64,000 bases of DNA from JBPOFY01 sp051252415 (GTDB taxonomy: Bacteria; Verrucomicrobiota; Verrucomicrobiia; Opitutales; Coraliomargaritaceae), in NCBI GenBank assembly GCA_051252415.1, contig JBPOGA010000009.1:1-64000 (forward strand). The letters run 5' to 3'. The translations under genes were made by a program, and so were the position numbers. This document shows, one piece after another, positions 15,257 through 24,433 of this stretch. Every line of letters starts with the position of its first letter. Within the stretch, counting starts at the first letter, position 1. The notes under the pieces are model-generated. The model saw nothing but the letters and a program-made list of their open reading frames with translations, was not told the DNA's origin and did no database searches.

Positions 15257-15904
15257 TCAGTGTAAGCGATACAGCCCACTGAAGAGCATATCGCCGCAAG
15301 ATTTATCTAGTGCGATGCATTCAATATTATCCGCCTTCAGGATGGCTTTGTAATTCGGCAATTGGCTCACTTCGAGCCCTGCGAATATACGAAAGAACCC
15401 ATAGAGTGTGTTCAGCCAAATCTTAGCCCGCCATTTACGCCAACCCGTGGCGGGGATCTGGAAATCAGCAATCAACCAATATGCATCTGGATGTGCCGCA
15501 GACGCGAGCTGTTGATAATACTTTACTGCTACATCGGTAGTGAAATTATCAAAAAAGAACAGAGTCACAATTAGATCAAACGACTCATCTTTTAGAGAAT
15601 GATCTGTCAGATCAGATACGATCCATGTAACTCGCTCAATCGAGAGGCCTGCCTTGCACAAGCGAGCTTGCGCGCGACGCACCATTACCTCACTAGCTTC
15701 GATGACTGATACTTCTGCATTCGGAAATCGCAGCAAGAAGCTTAATAAAAAAGAACCATTCCCCTCACCTACAAGCAATGCTCGTCGGATTCCTGCGGTA
15801 GTCTGTAACCGCTCTAAATGAGCTATTCGCGCCTGTTGTAAGTCGTGCCCCATAGTTAGCCTCTCTATCAAATGATAAAAAGGAGCGAGATGGCAGTAGT
15901 TCAT
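15257..15904 (-). CDS. Class I SAM-dependent methyltransferase, substrate unknown
   Basis: A 215-residue class I methyltransferase. Motif I is ALLVGEGNGSFLLSFL near residue 42, the acidic residue after strand 2 is in VSVIEASEVM, motif II is TWIVSDLTDHSL and the post-motif is FDLIVTLFFFDNF. The N-terminus MNYCHLAPFYHLIERLTMG resembles ubiquinone/menaquinone-type (UbiE-like) methyltransferases, but the active region differs and I would not call it UbiE. It is a single gene, convergent with mqo and divergent from the DUF445 gene. A C-terminal hydrophobic stretch (WLNTLYGFFRIFAGL) suggests a lipid-like or membrane-bound substrate. Confidence 0.8.
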   Translation of the reverse strand: MNYCHLAPFYHLIERLTMGHDLQQARIAHLERLQTTAGIRRALLVGEGNGSFLLSFLLRFPNAEVSVIEASEVMVRRAQARLCKAGLSIERVTWIVSDLTDHSLKDESFDLIVTLFFFDNFTTDVAVKYYQQLASAAHPDAYWLIADFQIPATGWRKWRAKIWLNTLYGFFRIFAGLEVSQLPNYKAILKADNIECIALDKSCGDMLFSGLYRLH

Positions 15905-16047
15905 TGCACAAATTAGGCATGCATTGAAAATTCAATCAATCGACAAAGTTACATTTCAACATTCTTCACTAAGCTTGCCATTAACGCATAGCCATGCTTA
16001 ACAGATCTAGCACTACGACACTCAGCTACAATTTCCAAACAACTCTC

Positions 16048-16668
16048 ATGACGACTGAAGTCCTCCTAATTCTCACACCTTTTATTACCGCAGCCATTGG
16101 TTGGTTTACGAATTGGGTGGCGATTAAAATGCTATTTCATCCACGTATTCCAAAGCGTGTGTTTATTTGGAAATGGCAAGGATTGATACCACGTCGACAG
16201 GCGCAGCTCGCGCAAGAGTCTGCCGAGATTATCGAGCGAGAAATTCTACAACAGCACATGATCTTGAATGAGATTCGAAAACTTGATCTCGGCCCACATT
16301 TAGAAGAGGCAGCCCATAAGATCGTATGGGAACGAATCGGCCCTCAGTTGCGTGCCATCCCTCTGCTCGGTAGTTTTATCAACGATGGCACACTTGCCAA
16401 ATTTGAAGTTATTGCAGCGGCTTCAATGAAGGAGGAAGCTGGCCCACTAATGGAAAAAGTAGCCATTCAATTTGAGGCTTCCGTCGACCTTAAACAAATC
16501 ATCGAAAACAACATTGCAGCCTTCGATCTAGAACGCTTGGAAAGCATCGTCAATCAAGTCGCCAAGCGTGAGTTTCGCACCATTGAACGATTAGGTGCCG
16601 TGCTTGGATTCATTATTGGATGCGTTCAAGTCCTACTCTTTTGGGCAAGTGGTGCAGTGCAATTTTAA
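16048..16668 (+). CDS. DUF445 family membrane protein, short form
   Basis: A 206-residue protein of the DUF445 family with one N-terminal membrane segment (LLILTPFITAAIGWFTNW) and one C-terminal segment (GAVLGFIIGCVQVLLFWASG). The GWFTNWVAIKMLFHPR motif right after the first segment is the hallmark of the family. Between them is a helical domain of about 130 residues (ESAEIIEREIL and similar). Full DUF445 proteins are often about 400 residues, so this is the short version. I prefer the ATG at 16048 (MTTEVLL), next to the membrane segment, over the ATG at 15994. Function is unknown. Confidence 0.8.
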   Translation: MTTEVLLILTPFITAAIGWFTNWVAIKMLFHPRIPKRVFIWKWQGLIPRRQAQLAQESAEIIEREILQQHMILNEIRKLDLGPHLEEAAHKIVWERIGPQLRAIPLLGSFINDGTLAKFEVIAAASMKEEAGPLMEKVAIQFEASVDLKQIIENNIAAFDLERLESIVNQVAKREFRTIERLGAVLGFIIGCVQVLLFWASGAVQF

Positions 16669-16691
16669 AACAACTAGAGTTAGACAACCAA

Positions 16692-17492
16692 TTACTTGGG
16701 CATGGAAAACATCCATGGCATCACACCTGAATTCACATTCACCTCATGAATCGATAAGCGACTCACCCATTTCCCGTCTTGGTAACATTCAACGGACTTC
16801 GCAATCGGCATCCCGAATTCTCGAATGTAATCTTTAAAGATGTTTGTTGTAACCGTGTTATTTCGCAAATCAGTATTCACCACCTTGATCTCTAAAAAAG
16901 TTCGAACATCGATAAAATAATCGATCTGAAAATCACTAGCGGTTGTCACACGTATCTGATGGCAAATTTCCCCATCGACAGGCAGAGTATTTATATACGT
17001 GACCGTTTTACCTTTTTCATAGGGGTAAAGTAAATGATTTCCGAAATGTGAACTCATCGCAAAACTGCGTGCTTCATTATCAGGCATAGTTCCTGCCTTA
17101 TGAGAACCAGGAAGCATCTGCCAAGCCACTTTACCATCATAACCGAGCACAAGATCTCGAGCATCACTGCTAATCTTCATCTTAATGAAATTTGGCTTCT
17201 TTTGATAGGCTGCTAGCTTAAATTCTCCAGCTTCTGTGGTTAAAGTTCCAAAGACGCGTAAACTTTCAATTGCTTCCCAATCCTTAGGGCCACCTAGACC
17301 CTCCAAGTAATAGCGTGTCAAAATATTCTCGACCTTAGTTTGCCCTAATTTTGGCATAGCTGTCTGGCGAAGCACGACGTCCATCTGTTCCCCATCATAG
17401 GTCAGTGTCTCTACCCGACTCCCTGCATTCAGCACGGAACTCGCACAAATGAGCATTAGTAGGAAAGATAAAATTATTTTGGGGTGCCGCAT
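16692..17492 (-). CDS. Secreted protein, LolA-like fold, function unknown
   Basis: A 266-residue exported protein. Residues 1-23 form a signal peptide (ILSFLLMLICASSVLNA). The rest is strand-rich with motifs seen in outer-membrane lipoprotein-sorting-like proteins: an early helix LTRYYLEGLGG, strands LRVFGTLTTEAGEFKLAAYQKKPNFIKMKI, the phrase LVLGYDGKVAWQML, and paired strands IRVTTASDFQIDYFIDVRTFLEI. This pattern is common to LolA/LolB-fold proteins that bind lipid in a half barrel. No lipobox cysteine follows the signal peptide, so it is probably periplasmic. It convergently abuts the DUF445 gene. The precise role is not known. Confidence 0.72.
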   Translation of the reverse strand: MRHPKIILSFLLMLICASSVLNAGSRVETLTYDGEQMDVVLRQTAMPKLGQTKVENILTRYYLEGLGGPKDWEAIESLRVFGTLTTEAGEFKLAAYQKKPNFIKMKISSDARDLVLGYDGKVAWQMLPGSHKAGTMPDNEARSFAMSSHFGNHLLYPYEKGKTVTYINTLPVDGEICHQIRVTTASDFQIDYFIDVRTFLEIKVVNTDLRNNTVTTNIFKDYIREFGMPIAKSVECYQDGKWVSRLSIHEVNVNSGVMPWMFSMPK

Positions 17493-17626
17493 ATTATTTC
17501 AGTCTCATTATAACAAATACCTTGGACTTGAGATAGCAAGGTGGTTCCTTTTGTTCCAAAGCAATTGTTAATGCGAAAAAACATCGACTCTAGGTTGAGA
17601 TAGCACCAAATCTGATACATTCCAAT

Positions 17627-18913
17627 ATGCCCGATTTTGATTATAAAGCACGCCAAGTAGATGGACGTATCATAACTGATACCATTGATGCCGCTGATCG
17701 TCGCCAAGCCGTTCAGCGCCTAAAGGAATTAAACCTTACGCCAATTACTATCAAGCAAGGTGCAGCCACGAAACCTTCACCATTGAAAGGCTTGATTGAT
17801 AAGCTCTCCGTCTTCAAGCAGCGGAAAACTGACAATCAAGACGCAACCGCAGCTGCAATCGCTAAAGGTAAGGGCCCAAGCCGAGAGCGAATTGGACTCA
17901 CATTTCTGAAGCGCTTAATGGAACTCCACGGCTCTGGCCTGCCCGTCGGCGACTCTATCCGCATCCTTAGCCAACGTCTCAGCGACCCAGAGCAGAAGCA
18001 ATTAGCCAATGGCATCTGGCGTGACTTGAGCGAGGGGCACACCCTCGCATCTGCTCTCACACGACAGCCTAAATATTTCTCAGCGTCTATCAACTATGTG
18101 ATCGAAGCGGGTGAAGCGACAGGTAGTCTCACACCGATTTTGCGCAAAGTGATCGAGTATCTCGAAGAAAAACAAGAGATCCGTCAAAAGGTGGTCGCGA
18201 GCATGGCATATCCATCATTCATTTGCCTCGTCGCGTTTGTGGTGGTGGTAATCTTTCTACTCGTTTTGCTGCCCGAAATTCAAAGTATGCTTGAAAAGCT
18301 CGGCGGTGAAATGACCCTAAGCGCCCGAATCCTTATCGATGGTTCAGATTATTTACTTAAGTTTGGCCCCTTCTTGTTGATTGCAGCAGGCCTAGCAGTA
18401 TTTGGATTAAAACGTTTACGGTCGACTAAGGCTGGACTCCATAAGACAGATCGTTGGGCGCTTAAAATACCGCTAGTTGGCAAGATTTTCTATTATTCGG
18501 ATCTCTTTCAGTGTGGCAATCTAGTCAGCACACTCCTCGAAAGCGGCATTAATACCACTGAGACTTTACGCCTGACTGAGCGCACCATTAACAATACGGA
18601 GCTACGCGAACGCTTCAACACCGCACGCGGTCAAGTGAATGAAGGTCTTTCCGTGGCGCAAGCATTTCAACGTAATGAGTTCATGCCGGACTTGGCGATT
18701 GACGTTCTAAGCGTCGGTGAAAACACCGGTAATCTCGGTCATAGTATGAACGAGGTCACTAAAGGTTTCCGAGTGGAACTTTCTAAGCGGCTCAACGCAT
18801 TGACTAATATCGTGGCTACGGGCGCATTACTCTTCGCCTTTTGCTTAGTTGCACTCATCGCAGTCGGTATTGTGACGAGTGTATTCCAAGTGAGTAAGAA
18901 CCTGTCGATGTAG
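17627..18913 (+). CDS. Type II secretion/type IV pilus inner-membrane protein, GspF/PilC family
   Basis: A 428-residue polytopic protein of the GspF/PilC family, the inner-membrane platform of type II secretion and type IV pilus machines. The N-terminal cytoplasmic part (MPDFDYKARQVDGRIITDTI) is family-typical. Two T2SSF domains follow (about 105-225 and 295-420), with the classic SGLPVGDSIRIL and ESGINTTETLRL motifs, the E-A-G-E-A-T-G phrase and its echo GENTGNLG. Three hydrophobic segments are near 205-225, 245-265 and 390-415. No other secretion gene is next to it, so it is a lone copy. A linker of low complexity (about 55-85) is longer than usual. Confidence 0.93.
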   Translation: MPDFDYKARQVDGRIITDTIDAADRRQAVQRLKELNLTPITIKQGAATKPSPLKGLIDKLSVFKQRKTDNQDATAAAIAKGKGPSRERIGLTFLKRLMELHGSGLPVGDSIRILSQRLSDPEQKQLANGIWRDLSEGHTLASALTRQPKYFSASINYVIEAGEATGSLTPILRKVIEYLEEKQEIRQKVVASMAYPSFICLVAFVVVVIFLLVLLPEIQSMLEKLGGEMTLSARILIDGSDYLLKFGPFLLIAAGLAVFGLKRLRSTKAGLHKTDRWALKIPLVGKIFYYSDLFQCGNLVSTLLESGINTTETLRLTERTINNTELRERFNTARGQVNEGLSVAQAFQRNEFMPDLAIDVLSVGENTGNLGHSMNEVTKGFRVELSKRLNALTNIVATGALLFAFCLVALIAVGIVTSVFQVSKNLSM

Positions 18914-18961
18914 CCTAGCTTATTCGACGCTGACGCTATTTAGGTTACCTACCAATTACTA

Positions 18962-18994
18962 AAAAGCCCTACTGGTTCATCCAGTAGGGCTTTT
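18962..18994. terminator. Bidirectional terminator between gspF-like gene and argG
   Basis: A perfect 14-bp stem (aaaagccctactgg and its reverse complement) with a 5-nt loop, with A-run and T-run at the two edges. It sits between convergent genes, 48 bp after the GspF-like stop and 21 bp from the argG stop, and can serve both. Confidence 0.9.
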
Positions 18995-19015
18995 GTAAAA
19001 CACGTTAACGAAGCT

Positions 19016-20269
19016 CTAGCTGCGCTTTACTTTGCTTTCTGATGCGATCTCTGGGCCTCCTTGTGCAATTGCACGGCGACGCAGGCGGAGAGCATTTAAG
19101 CGAATGAAACCACTAGCATCGTCTGGATTGTAATCACTATCTACACCTTCCATGGATGCGATGTTTTCATCGTAGAGTGAAAGCGGAGACTTACGGCCAA
19201 CAGTTGTGACATTACCCTTGTAGAGTTTTAAACGAACCACACCCGTTACAGACTTCTGAGAGTCATCGATGAAGGCCTGTAGAGCTTCACGCTCTGGTGC
19301 ATACCAGAAACCATTATACACAAGTTGTGCGTAGCGCGGGATCAAGCTGTCACGTAAGTGCATGAGTTCGCGGTCCATTGTGAGCGACTCCATGTTGCGG
19401 TGACCTTGCATCAGGATCGTGCCGCCTGGTGTTTCATAAACACCACGGCTCTTCATGCCAACGAAACGATTTTCAATGAGATCTACACGGCCAATTCCGT
19501 GTGTGCCCGCAATCTTGTTGAGGTGCTTCATCACTTGAGCAGGTGTCATTGCGACGCCGTCGACAGCAACGCAATCACCTTGCTCAAAATCAAGCTCGAT
19601 GTATTGAGGCTCATCTGGAGCATCCTGAGGATCGGCAGTTAGCTTATACATGCCTTTGTTGTCCTCAGTGGTCGGGTCAAACCAAGGATCTTCAAGGATG
19701 CCTGCTTCGTAAGAAATATGGAGCAAGTTACGGTCCATCGAGTATGGCTTCGAAGCGCTGGCTTCCACGTCGATTTTATGCTCGCGGCAGTAATTAATCA
19801 TTTCCGTGCGACCTGGGAATGCCTTACGGAACACTTCCATGCGCCACGGAGAGATGATTTTAAGGTTTGGCGCCAAGGCTGCATAGGCGAGCTCGAAACG
19901 AACTTGGTCATTGCCCTTACCAGTCGCACCGTGAGCGACGGCATCTGCGCCCTCTTTCTCTGCGATTTCAACGTGAGCCTTGCCGATTAACGGGCGTGCA
20001 ATCGAAGTGCCAAGGAAATATTGACCTTCGTAAATAGCATTCGCACGCATCATTGGGTAGATGAAGTCGCGAGCAAATTCGTCGACCAAATCAAGTGTGT
20101 AGTGCGCGGAAGCGCCAGTAGCTTTGGCTTTTTCAGCAAGACCGTCGAGTTCTTCCTCCTGTCCGACATCGGCGGCATAGGTGATAATCTCAGCGTTATA
20201 GTGCTCCTTGAGCCAGCTAACGAGAACGGAAGTGTCTAGACCCCCAGAGTAAGCGAGAACGATTTTCAT
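19016..20269 (-). CDS. argG: Argininosuccinate synthase
   Basis: A 417-residue argininosuccinate synthase, joining citrulline and aspartate with ATP in arginine synthesis. The ATP P-loop AYSGGLDTSV is at residues 6-15; AHGATGKGNDQVRFE, ISPWRMEVF and EASASKPYSMDRNLLHISYE are the family blocks. I take the ATG at 20267-20269, which places the P-loop at the usual distance from the N-terminus; the open frame continues upstream to 20365 without homology. It is a single gene, downstream of the terminator of the TPR gene. Confidence 0.97.
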   Translation of the reverse strand: MKIVLAYSGGLDTSVLVSWLKEHYNAEIITYAADVGQEEELDGLAEKAKATGASAHYTLDLVDEFARDFIYPMMRANAIYEGQYFLGTSIARPLIGKAHVEIAEKEGADAVAHGATGKGNDQVRFELAYAALAPNLKIISPWRMEVFRKAFPGRTEMINYCREHKIDVEASASKPYSMDRNLLHISYEAGILEDPWFDPTTEDNKGMYKLTADPQDAPDEPQYIELDFEQGDCVAVDGVAMTPAQVMKHLNKIAGTHGIGRVDLIENRFVGMKSRGVYETPGGTILMQGHRNMESLTMDRELMHLRDSLIPRYAQLVYNGFWYAPEREALQAFIDDSQKSVTGVVRLKLYKGNVTTVGRKSPLSLYDENIASMEGVDSDYNPDDASGFIRLNALRLRRRAIAQGGPEIASESKVKRS

Positions 20270-20357
20270 ACGATGAGTATCTGTTGGGCTAGTTGCCCTC
20301 AGTGGCAAGCGGAATTCGATCAAGATTGTGAAAACCTTGTGTTTTATTGAAAAACAA

Positions 20358-20385
20358 AAAAGCACAGGCCTAAACCTGTGCTTTT
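20358..20385 (-). terminator. Terminator of the TPR-protein gene
   Basis: An 11-bp perfect stem (aaaagcacagg and its reverse complement) with a 6-nt loop. On the minus strand it is followed by a T-rich tract and starts 23 bp after the stop codon at 20408. Confidence 0.88.
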
Positions 20386-20407
20386 ATAAATGATATGAAT
20401 CGGGAAA

Positions 20408-21814
20408 TTAACTGTTTTTCTTACTGTAGAAATCGTCGATTTTCTGTGACACGTCACGGTAGCTAATATCGGCACCATACAGCGCCTTGAACTCGGCCAT
20501 CGCCTTTTCCATGTCACCTTGCTGCTCGTAAGCTGAGCCCAACTCGTAGAGCACATCCTTCTTTTGCTCGGTCATGCCTGGGATTTCAGACTTAGCTGCG
20601 ATTAACTGCTCTGCAGCCAAATCAGCGAAACCTTTCTGCTTGTAGGCTTTACCTAGAAGGATGAGTGCATTGACGCGAACCTTCGGGCTCCGTTGTGCCA
20701 ACTGAAGCTCCTTAATTGCCTTATCAACTTCTCCTTCTTCAAAATACAACTCACCAAGCTCGAAACGATAACCAAATTCATTGGGATAACGTTGCACCAA
20801 GCTCTCAGATTGTTTGCGACGGAATGCATGCTCTTCAGCACGTAGTTTTTCGAGCTCAGCCTTGGACTCCGCATCATCTGCATTGACTTCAAGCTTCGCC
20901 TCAACTGCTTCGATCGCGGTTGTCATTTTCTCGCGAGTCAAAGAATTTTCGAGGCGCTCTAAATTCACGTCTGCACGTCCAGCATCGAGTTCACGAGCTT
21001 TACGTACCCAAATTAATGCGTTGTCGAAATCCGATAGCTTGCGGTAGTTGTTTGCGAGCTCACGATAGTGATTCATGTTGTCTGGCTGCTCTTCAACTGC
21101 CTCCAAGGTGTCCTTGATCATAGCACGCAATCCCTCATCTCCGGTCTTTGCACGGCCAGCCTGCTCGAGTTTATTAGACTCTTCTTCATCCTTAAGTTTA
21201 TCGCGGAAGCCTTTATCGTCTTCCCACTTACCTTTGTTAATCGATTGCTCAACAGAGGCCTTTTTAATAAGTCCTTGGAGTTCGTCGTCAGCAGGGTTCT
21301 TACGATACGCTGCATCACCGACGCGAATGGCATCTTCATTGCGACCAAGCGCAATGTAAGCGAGCATTAACGATTTAATCGCCTCGCCATCGTTCGCGTC
21401 AATTTTCGTCAATTCCTCGTATGCAAATGCGGCAGTTTCGTGAAGCTCTAGAGCTTCAGCTGCGGCACCTAAAGTGCGGTGACCAATTGGATTATATGGA
21501 TCAGAGGCAAGCAACTGCTCTGCAGATACCATCGCCTTTGTGGGGTCCTTCTTAATCTTCGAGTCACTACTCATTGAAAAAGGCATGCTCGTGACTTTCG
21601 ATAGGAATTTCCCAAAGCCTTTGGTCTTGCCCTGCTTCGCGCGCTGCTGTGCTTGGCGCAGGACTCTACGCACTTCTAAGCAGTTTGGATTACGAGCCAC
21701 AATATTCGCTAGAATATCGATCGCATAGGTTGGGTTTTTGTCGACAGCTTTGCGTGCGTTTTCTACCTGCTTTTGAAGCCGGGCATCGAGTGTATTTAAG
21801 GCTACTTCTTCCAT
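20408..21814 (-). CDS. TPR-repeat protein
   Basis: A 468-residue protein built of tetratricopeptide-like repeats with a highly charged central region. Repeat-like blocks appear at about 85-190 (AMVSAEQLLASDPYNPIGHRTLGAAAEAL, in shorter units), 235-275 (NNYRKLSDFDNALIWVRKARELD) and 345-460 (ELGELYFEEGEVDKAIKELQLAQ; ELGSAYEQQGDMEKAMAEFKALY). A positively charged, glycine-containing segment near 62-85 (AKQGKTKGFGKFLSKVTSM) could be a membrane-proximal or binding site. No signal peptide is seen, so it is cytoplasmic. It is followed by a terminator and preceded by glmM at 54 bp. TPR proteins are scaffolds; the partner is unknown. Confidence 0.85.
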   Translation of the reverse strand: MEEVALNTLDARLQKQVENARKAVDKNPTYAIDILANIVARNPNCLEVRRVLRQAQQRAKQGKTKGFGKFLSKVTSMPFSMSSDSKIKKDPTKAMVSAEQLLASDPYNPIGHRTLGAAAEALELHETAAFAYEELTKIDANDGEAIKSLMLAYIALGRNEDAIRVGDAAYRKNPADDELQGLIKKASVEQSINKGKWEDDKGFRDKLKDEEESNKLEQAGRAKTGDEGLRAMIKDTLEAVEEQPDNMNHYRELANNYRKLSDFDNALIWVRKARELDAGRADVNLERLENSLTREKMTTAIEAVEAKLEVNADDAESKAELEKLRAEEHAFRRKQSESLVQRYPNEFGYRFELGELYFEEGEVDKAIKELQLAQRSPKVRVNALILLGKAYKQKGFADLAAEQLIAAKSEIPGMTEQKKDVLYELGSAYEQQGDMEKAMAEFKALYGADISYRDVSQKIDDFYSKKNS

Positions 21815-21868
21815 AATATAGTTTGGGGGGATTGGAATATATATTCGTGATTCTAGTTTTGATGACGG

Positions 21869-23221
21869 TCAACCATCAATTACATCCAAGTCGACGCGTG
21901 CAGCGTTTTCAATATCAGTCAAAGCTGATTCGACATCAGACTCAAGCTTCCCTTCTACCAGAAGGCGCAACTTAGGCTCTGTGCCTGAGTAACGCACAAG
22001 CACACGCCCTTCTTCTCCAAAATCAGTTTCCACAGACTTAATTGCAGATTGCAGGGTTTTCAGATCAGCCAGCGGTGTTTTTACAGCAACCATTAGGTTC
22101 TTCGTTTTCTGTGGAAATAGATGCACTTGCTTAGCCAGCTCAGAAAGGGGCTTTTTCAGGTGGCACATCGTTTCGATCACTTTGATTGCTGCGAGTAAAC
22201 CATCCCCGGTTGTCGCAGCATCTGAGAAAATTATATGTCCTGAATTCTCGCCACCGATATTCGAACCGATTTCACGCATTTTCTGCGCAACATTTCGATC
22301 TCCAATGTCGACACGCACAACATTGCCCCCAGCCTTCCGTATCGCTGCATCTAATCCTAAATTACTCTGAATCGTTGAAACCAGAGTGTTCTGCTTTAAA
22401 GAACCTGACTGTAGTGCGTAGATGCCAATAATTCCAAGTAGAACATCGCCATCGACCACATCTCCATTTTCGTCACAAACAACGAGGCGATCTCCATCTC
22501 CATCATGAGCGATACCGATATTGGCGTTGTGCTCACGGACGGCGGCTCCAAGTAGATCAGGACATTCACTGCCTACACCTAAGTTAATATTCTTACCGTC
22601 GGGACTGTTCCCCATTAAGTGCAAATCAGCTCCCCATCGCTTAAAGACCGCTGGCGATGTCACATGTGTGGCTCCGTGTGCAGTATCTAAAACGATCTTC
22701 CATCCTTCTAGGCATTTTTCATCCATCAGTGCCTGGAGGTCATTGATATACAGCGATGCGCCATCCAGAGGTTCGGCCTGTGGCTGAGGCAGCGATTCCA
22801 CTGGTGCCAGCTCTGTTTCAATTAATGCTTCAATTTGTAATTCTTCCGCATCATCCAATTTTTGGCCCTGAGCATTGAATAATTTGATCCCATTATCTTT
22901 GGCTGGGTTATGAGATGCTGTAATCACAATACCCATGTCTGCGCGACCGGCTATTATCGCTTTAGCAACAGCAGGCGTTGGCACAACGCCGACATCATGA
23001 ACAAGCGCACCCTGCGCATTCAGTCCTTGAGTTAACGCATCTGATAGGACTTTCCCGCTCTGGCGTGTGTCACGACCAATGACTATATTTAGTGGCGTAT
23101 TGGCTGCCTGTTTTAAGCGATGTTTCGCTAAAGCTGCACCTACACGATAGGCGAACTCTGGATTCATATGATCACAGCCAAATGCGCCGCGAATACCGTC
23201 GGTTCCGAAATACTTTCCCAT
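21869..23221 (-). CDS. glmM: Phosphoglucosamine mutase
   Basis: A 450-residue phosphoglucosamine mutase, converting glucosamine-6-phosphate to glucosamine-1-phosphate for UDP-GlcNAc, peptidoglycan and lipid A. It has the start MGKYFGTDGIRG, the phosphoserine loop ITASHNPAKDNG with Ser103, the Mg-binding loop DGDGDR, the GGENSGH sugar-specificity loop that separates GlmM from other hexose mutases, and RYSGTEPKLR at the phosphate site. It follows trpD by 11 bp on the same strand. Confidence 0.96.
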   Translation of the reverse strand: MGKYFGTDGIRGAFGCDHMNPEFAYRVGAALAKHRLKQAANTPLNIVIGRDTRQSGKVLSDALTQGLNAQGALVHDVGVVPTPAVAKAIIAGRADMGIVITASHNPAKDNGIKLFNAQGQKLDDAEELQIEALIETELAPVESLPQPQAEPLDGASLYINDLQALMDEKCLEGWKIVLDTAHGATHVTSPAVFKRWGADLHLMGNSPDGKNINLGVGSECPDLLGAAVREHNANIGIAHDGDGDRLVVCDENGDVVDGDVLLGIIGIYALQSGSLKQNTLVSTIQSNLGLDAAIRKAGGNVVRVDIGDRNVAQKMREIGSNIGGENSGHIIFSDAATTGDGLLAAIKVIETMCHLKKPLSELAKQVHLFPQKTKNLMVAVKTPLADLKTLQSAIKSVETDFGEEGRVLVRYSGTEPKLRLLVEGKLESDVESALTDIENAARVDLDVIDG

Positions 23222-23232
23222 AAATTAATCGC

Positions 23233-24285
23233 TTATTGATAGAAGCTTCTTACTTGATCCAACCATTTTGCGGCCTGACCTTTACTTAATAATTCGTTCG
23301 CTTGATTCACTCCAGCAGGTAACGAGCCTGCCCTGCCCGCGATCCATAAGGCGGCCCCCGCGTTGATCAAGACACTGTTTCGTAAGCCAGTAGCCACAGC
23401 GTCTGGGGCGCCACTCAACAATGCTTCCATGGTTTGCAAATTTTTAGCAACATCGCCGCCTGCAAGCTCGGAAAAATTACACTCTGGCAGACCCGCGTCT
23501 GATGCATGCAGTGATCCACCCAGATTGGCCAAACGCCCAAAGCCAGCGACAAAATTCTCTCCAGCGCAGCTCAGCTCATCTAATGCAGAGCCCACTTGTG
23601 GGGTGCCATGCGCAACTAGCCCAGACTTTAGATTTAAGGCACCTAAGGCCTCGGCCAATGAGGGCACCCAATCCTTAGAAAACACGCCCAACAACTGATG
23701 AGCCGGACGACCAGGATTGATCAGTGGACCAAGTAGATTAAAAACGGTTCGCTTGCCTTGCGCTGCGAGCGATTTTCGCACCGGCATGATTTGTTTAAAT
23801 GCTGGGTGAAACGCTGGGGCAAAAAAGAAACAGAAATTCAACTCTTTCAGCGAGGCACGTAGCATTTCATGGGGTGCGTCTAACTGAATGCCGAGCGCTT
23901 CCATGAGATCTGCGCTCCCGCACTTTGATGTGATCGAACGATTGCCATGTTTAAAAACAGGCACACCCGCTGCAGCCACAATAAAGGAGACTGCTGTTGA
24001 AATATTAAAGGTGCCTGAACCATCGCCACCTGTGCCGCACACATCAATTGCTTGATCGGCCCACGCCTCAACTCCTGGATTCACCGCTAAATCACGAAAG
24101 GCCCCGGCAAAGGCGGCGACCTCTGATGCAGACTCACCTTTTTCAGATAGCGCCAATAAGAAAGATTCTTTCAGCAGTGCCGAAACATCGGCTGACACCA
24201 ACGCGTCGGCCGCAATGACAACTTCATCGCTTTCTAAATTGGTTTTCGATTTTAGTTTTTCAGAAAATTGTTCTATTACGTGCAT
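23233..24285 (-). CDS. trpD: Anthranilate phosphoribosyltransferase
   Basis: A 350-residue TrpD, which attaches the phosphoribosyl group of PRPP to anthranilate in tryptophan synthesis. Motifs: CGTGGDGSGTFNIST at about 84-98 (PRPP binding), KHGNRSITSKCGSADLMEALG, FAPAFHPA, RTVFNLLGPLINPG. The other trp genes are not adjacent; instead it precedes glmM by 11 bp, so the tryptophan pathway is dispersed. The length fits the family. Confidence 0.95.
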   Translation of the reverse strand: MHVIEQFSEKLKSKTNLESDEVVIAADALVSADVSALLKESFLLALSEKGESASEVAAFAGAFRDLAVNPGVEAWADQAIDVCGTGGDGSGTFNISTAVSFIVAAAGVPVFKHGNRSITSKCGSADLMEALGIQLDAPHEMLRASLKELNFCFFFAPAFHPAFKQIMPVRKSLAAQGKRTVFNLLGPLINPGRPAHQLLGVFSKDWVPSLAEALGALNLKSGLVAHGTPQVGSALDELSCAGENFVAGFGRLANLGGSLHASDAGLPECNFSELAGGDVAKNLQTMEALLSGAPDAVATGLRNSVLINAGAALWIAGRAGSLPAGVNQANELLSKGQAAKWLDQVRSFYQ

Positions 24286-24433
24286 AAGTAAAAATTGCTA
24301 TTTGCAGACGTTAAGCAAAGGTTCCGACGTTTAACCAGAAGAAAAGGTCCAAAGGCTAGCTATCGGACTATCCAATTTACAACTTCCCTTCCGTCTACCA
24401 ATCGTAAAATCCTAAACGAACCACTTTTTATCG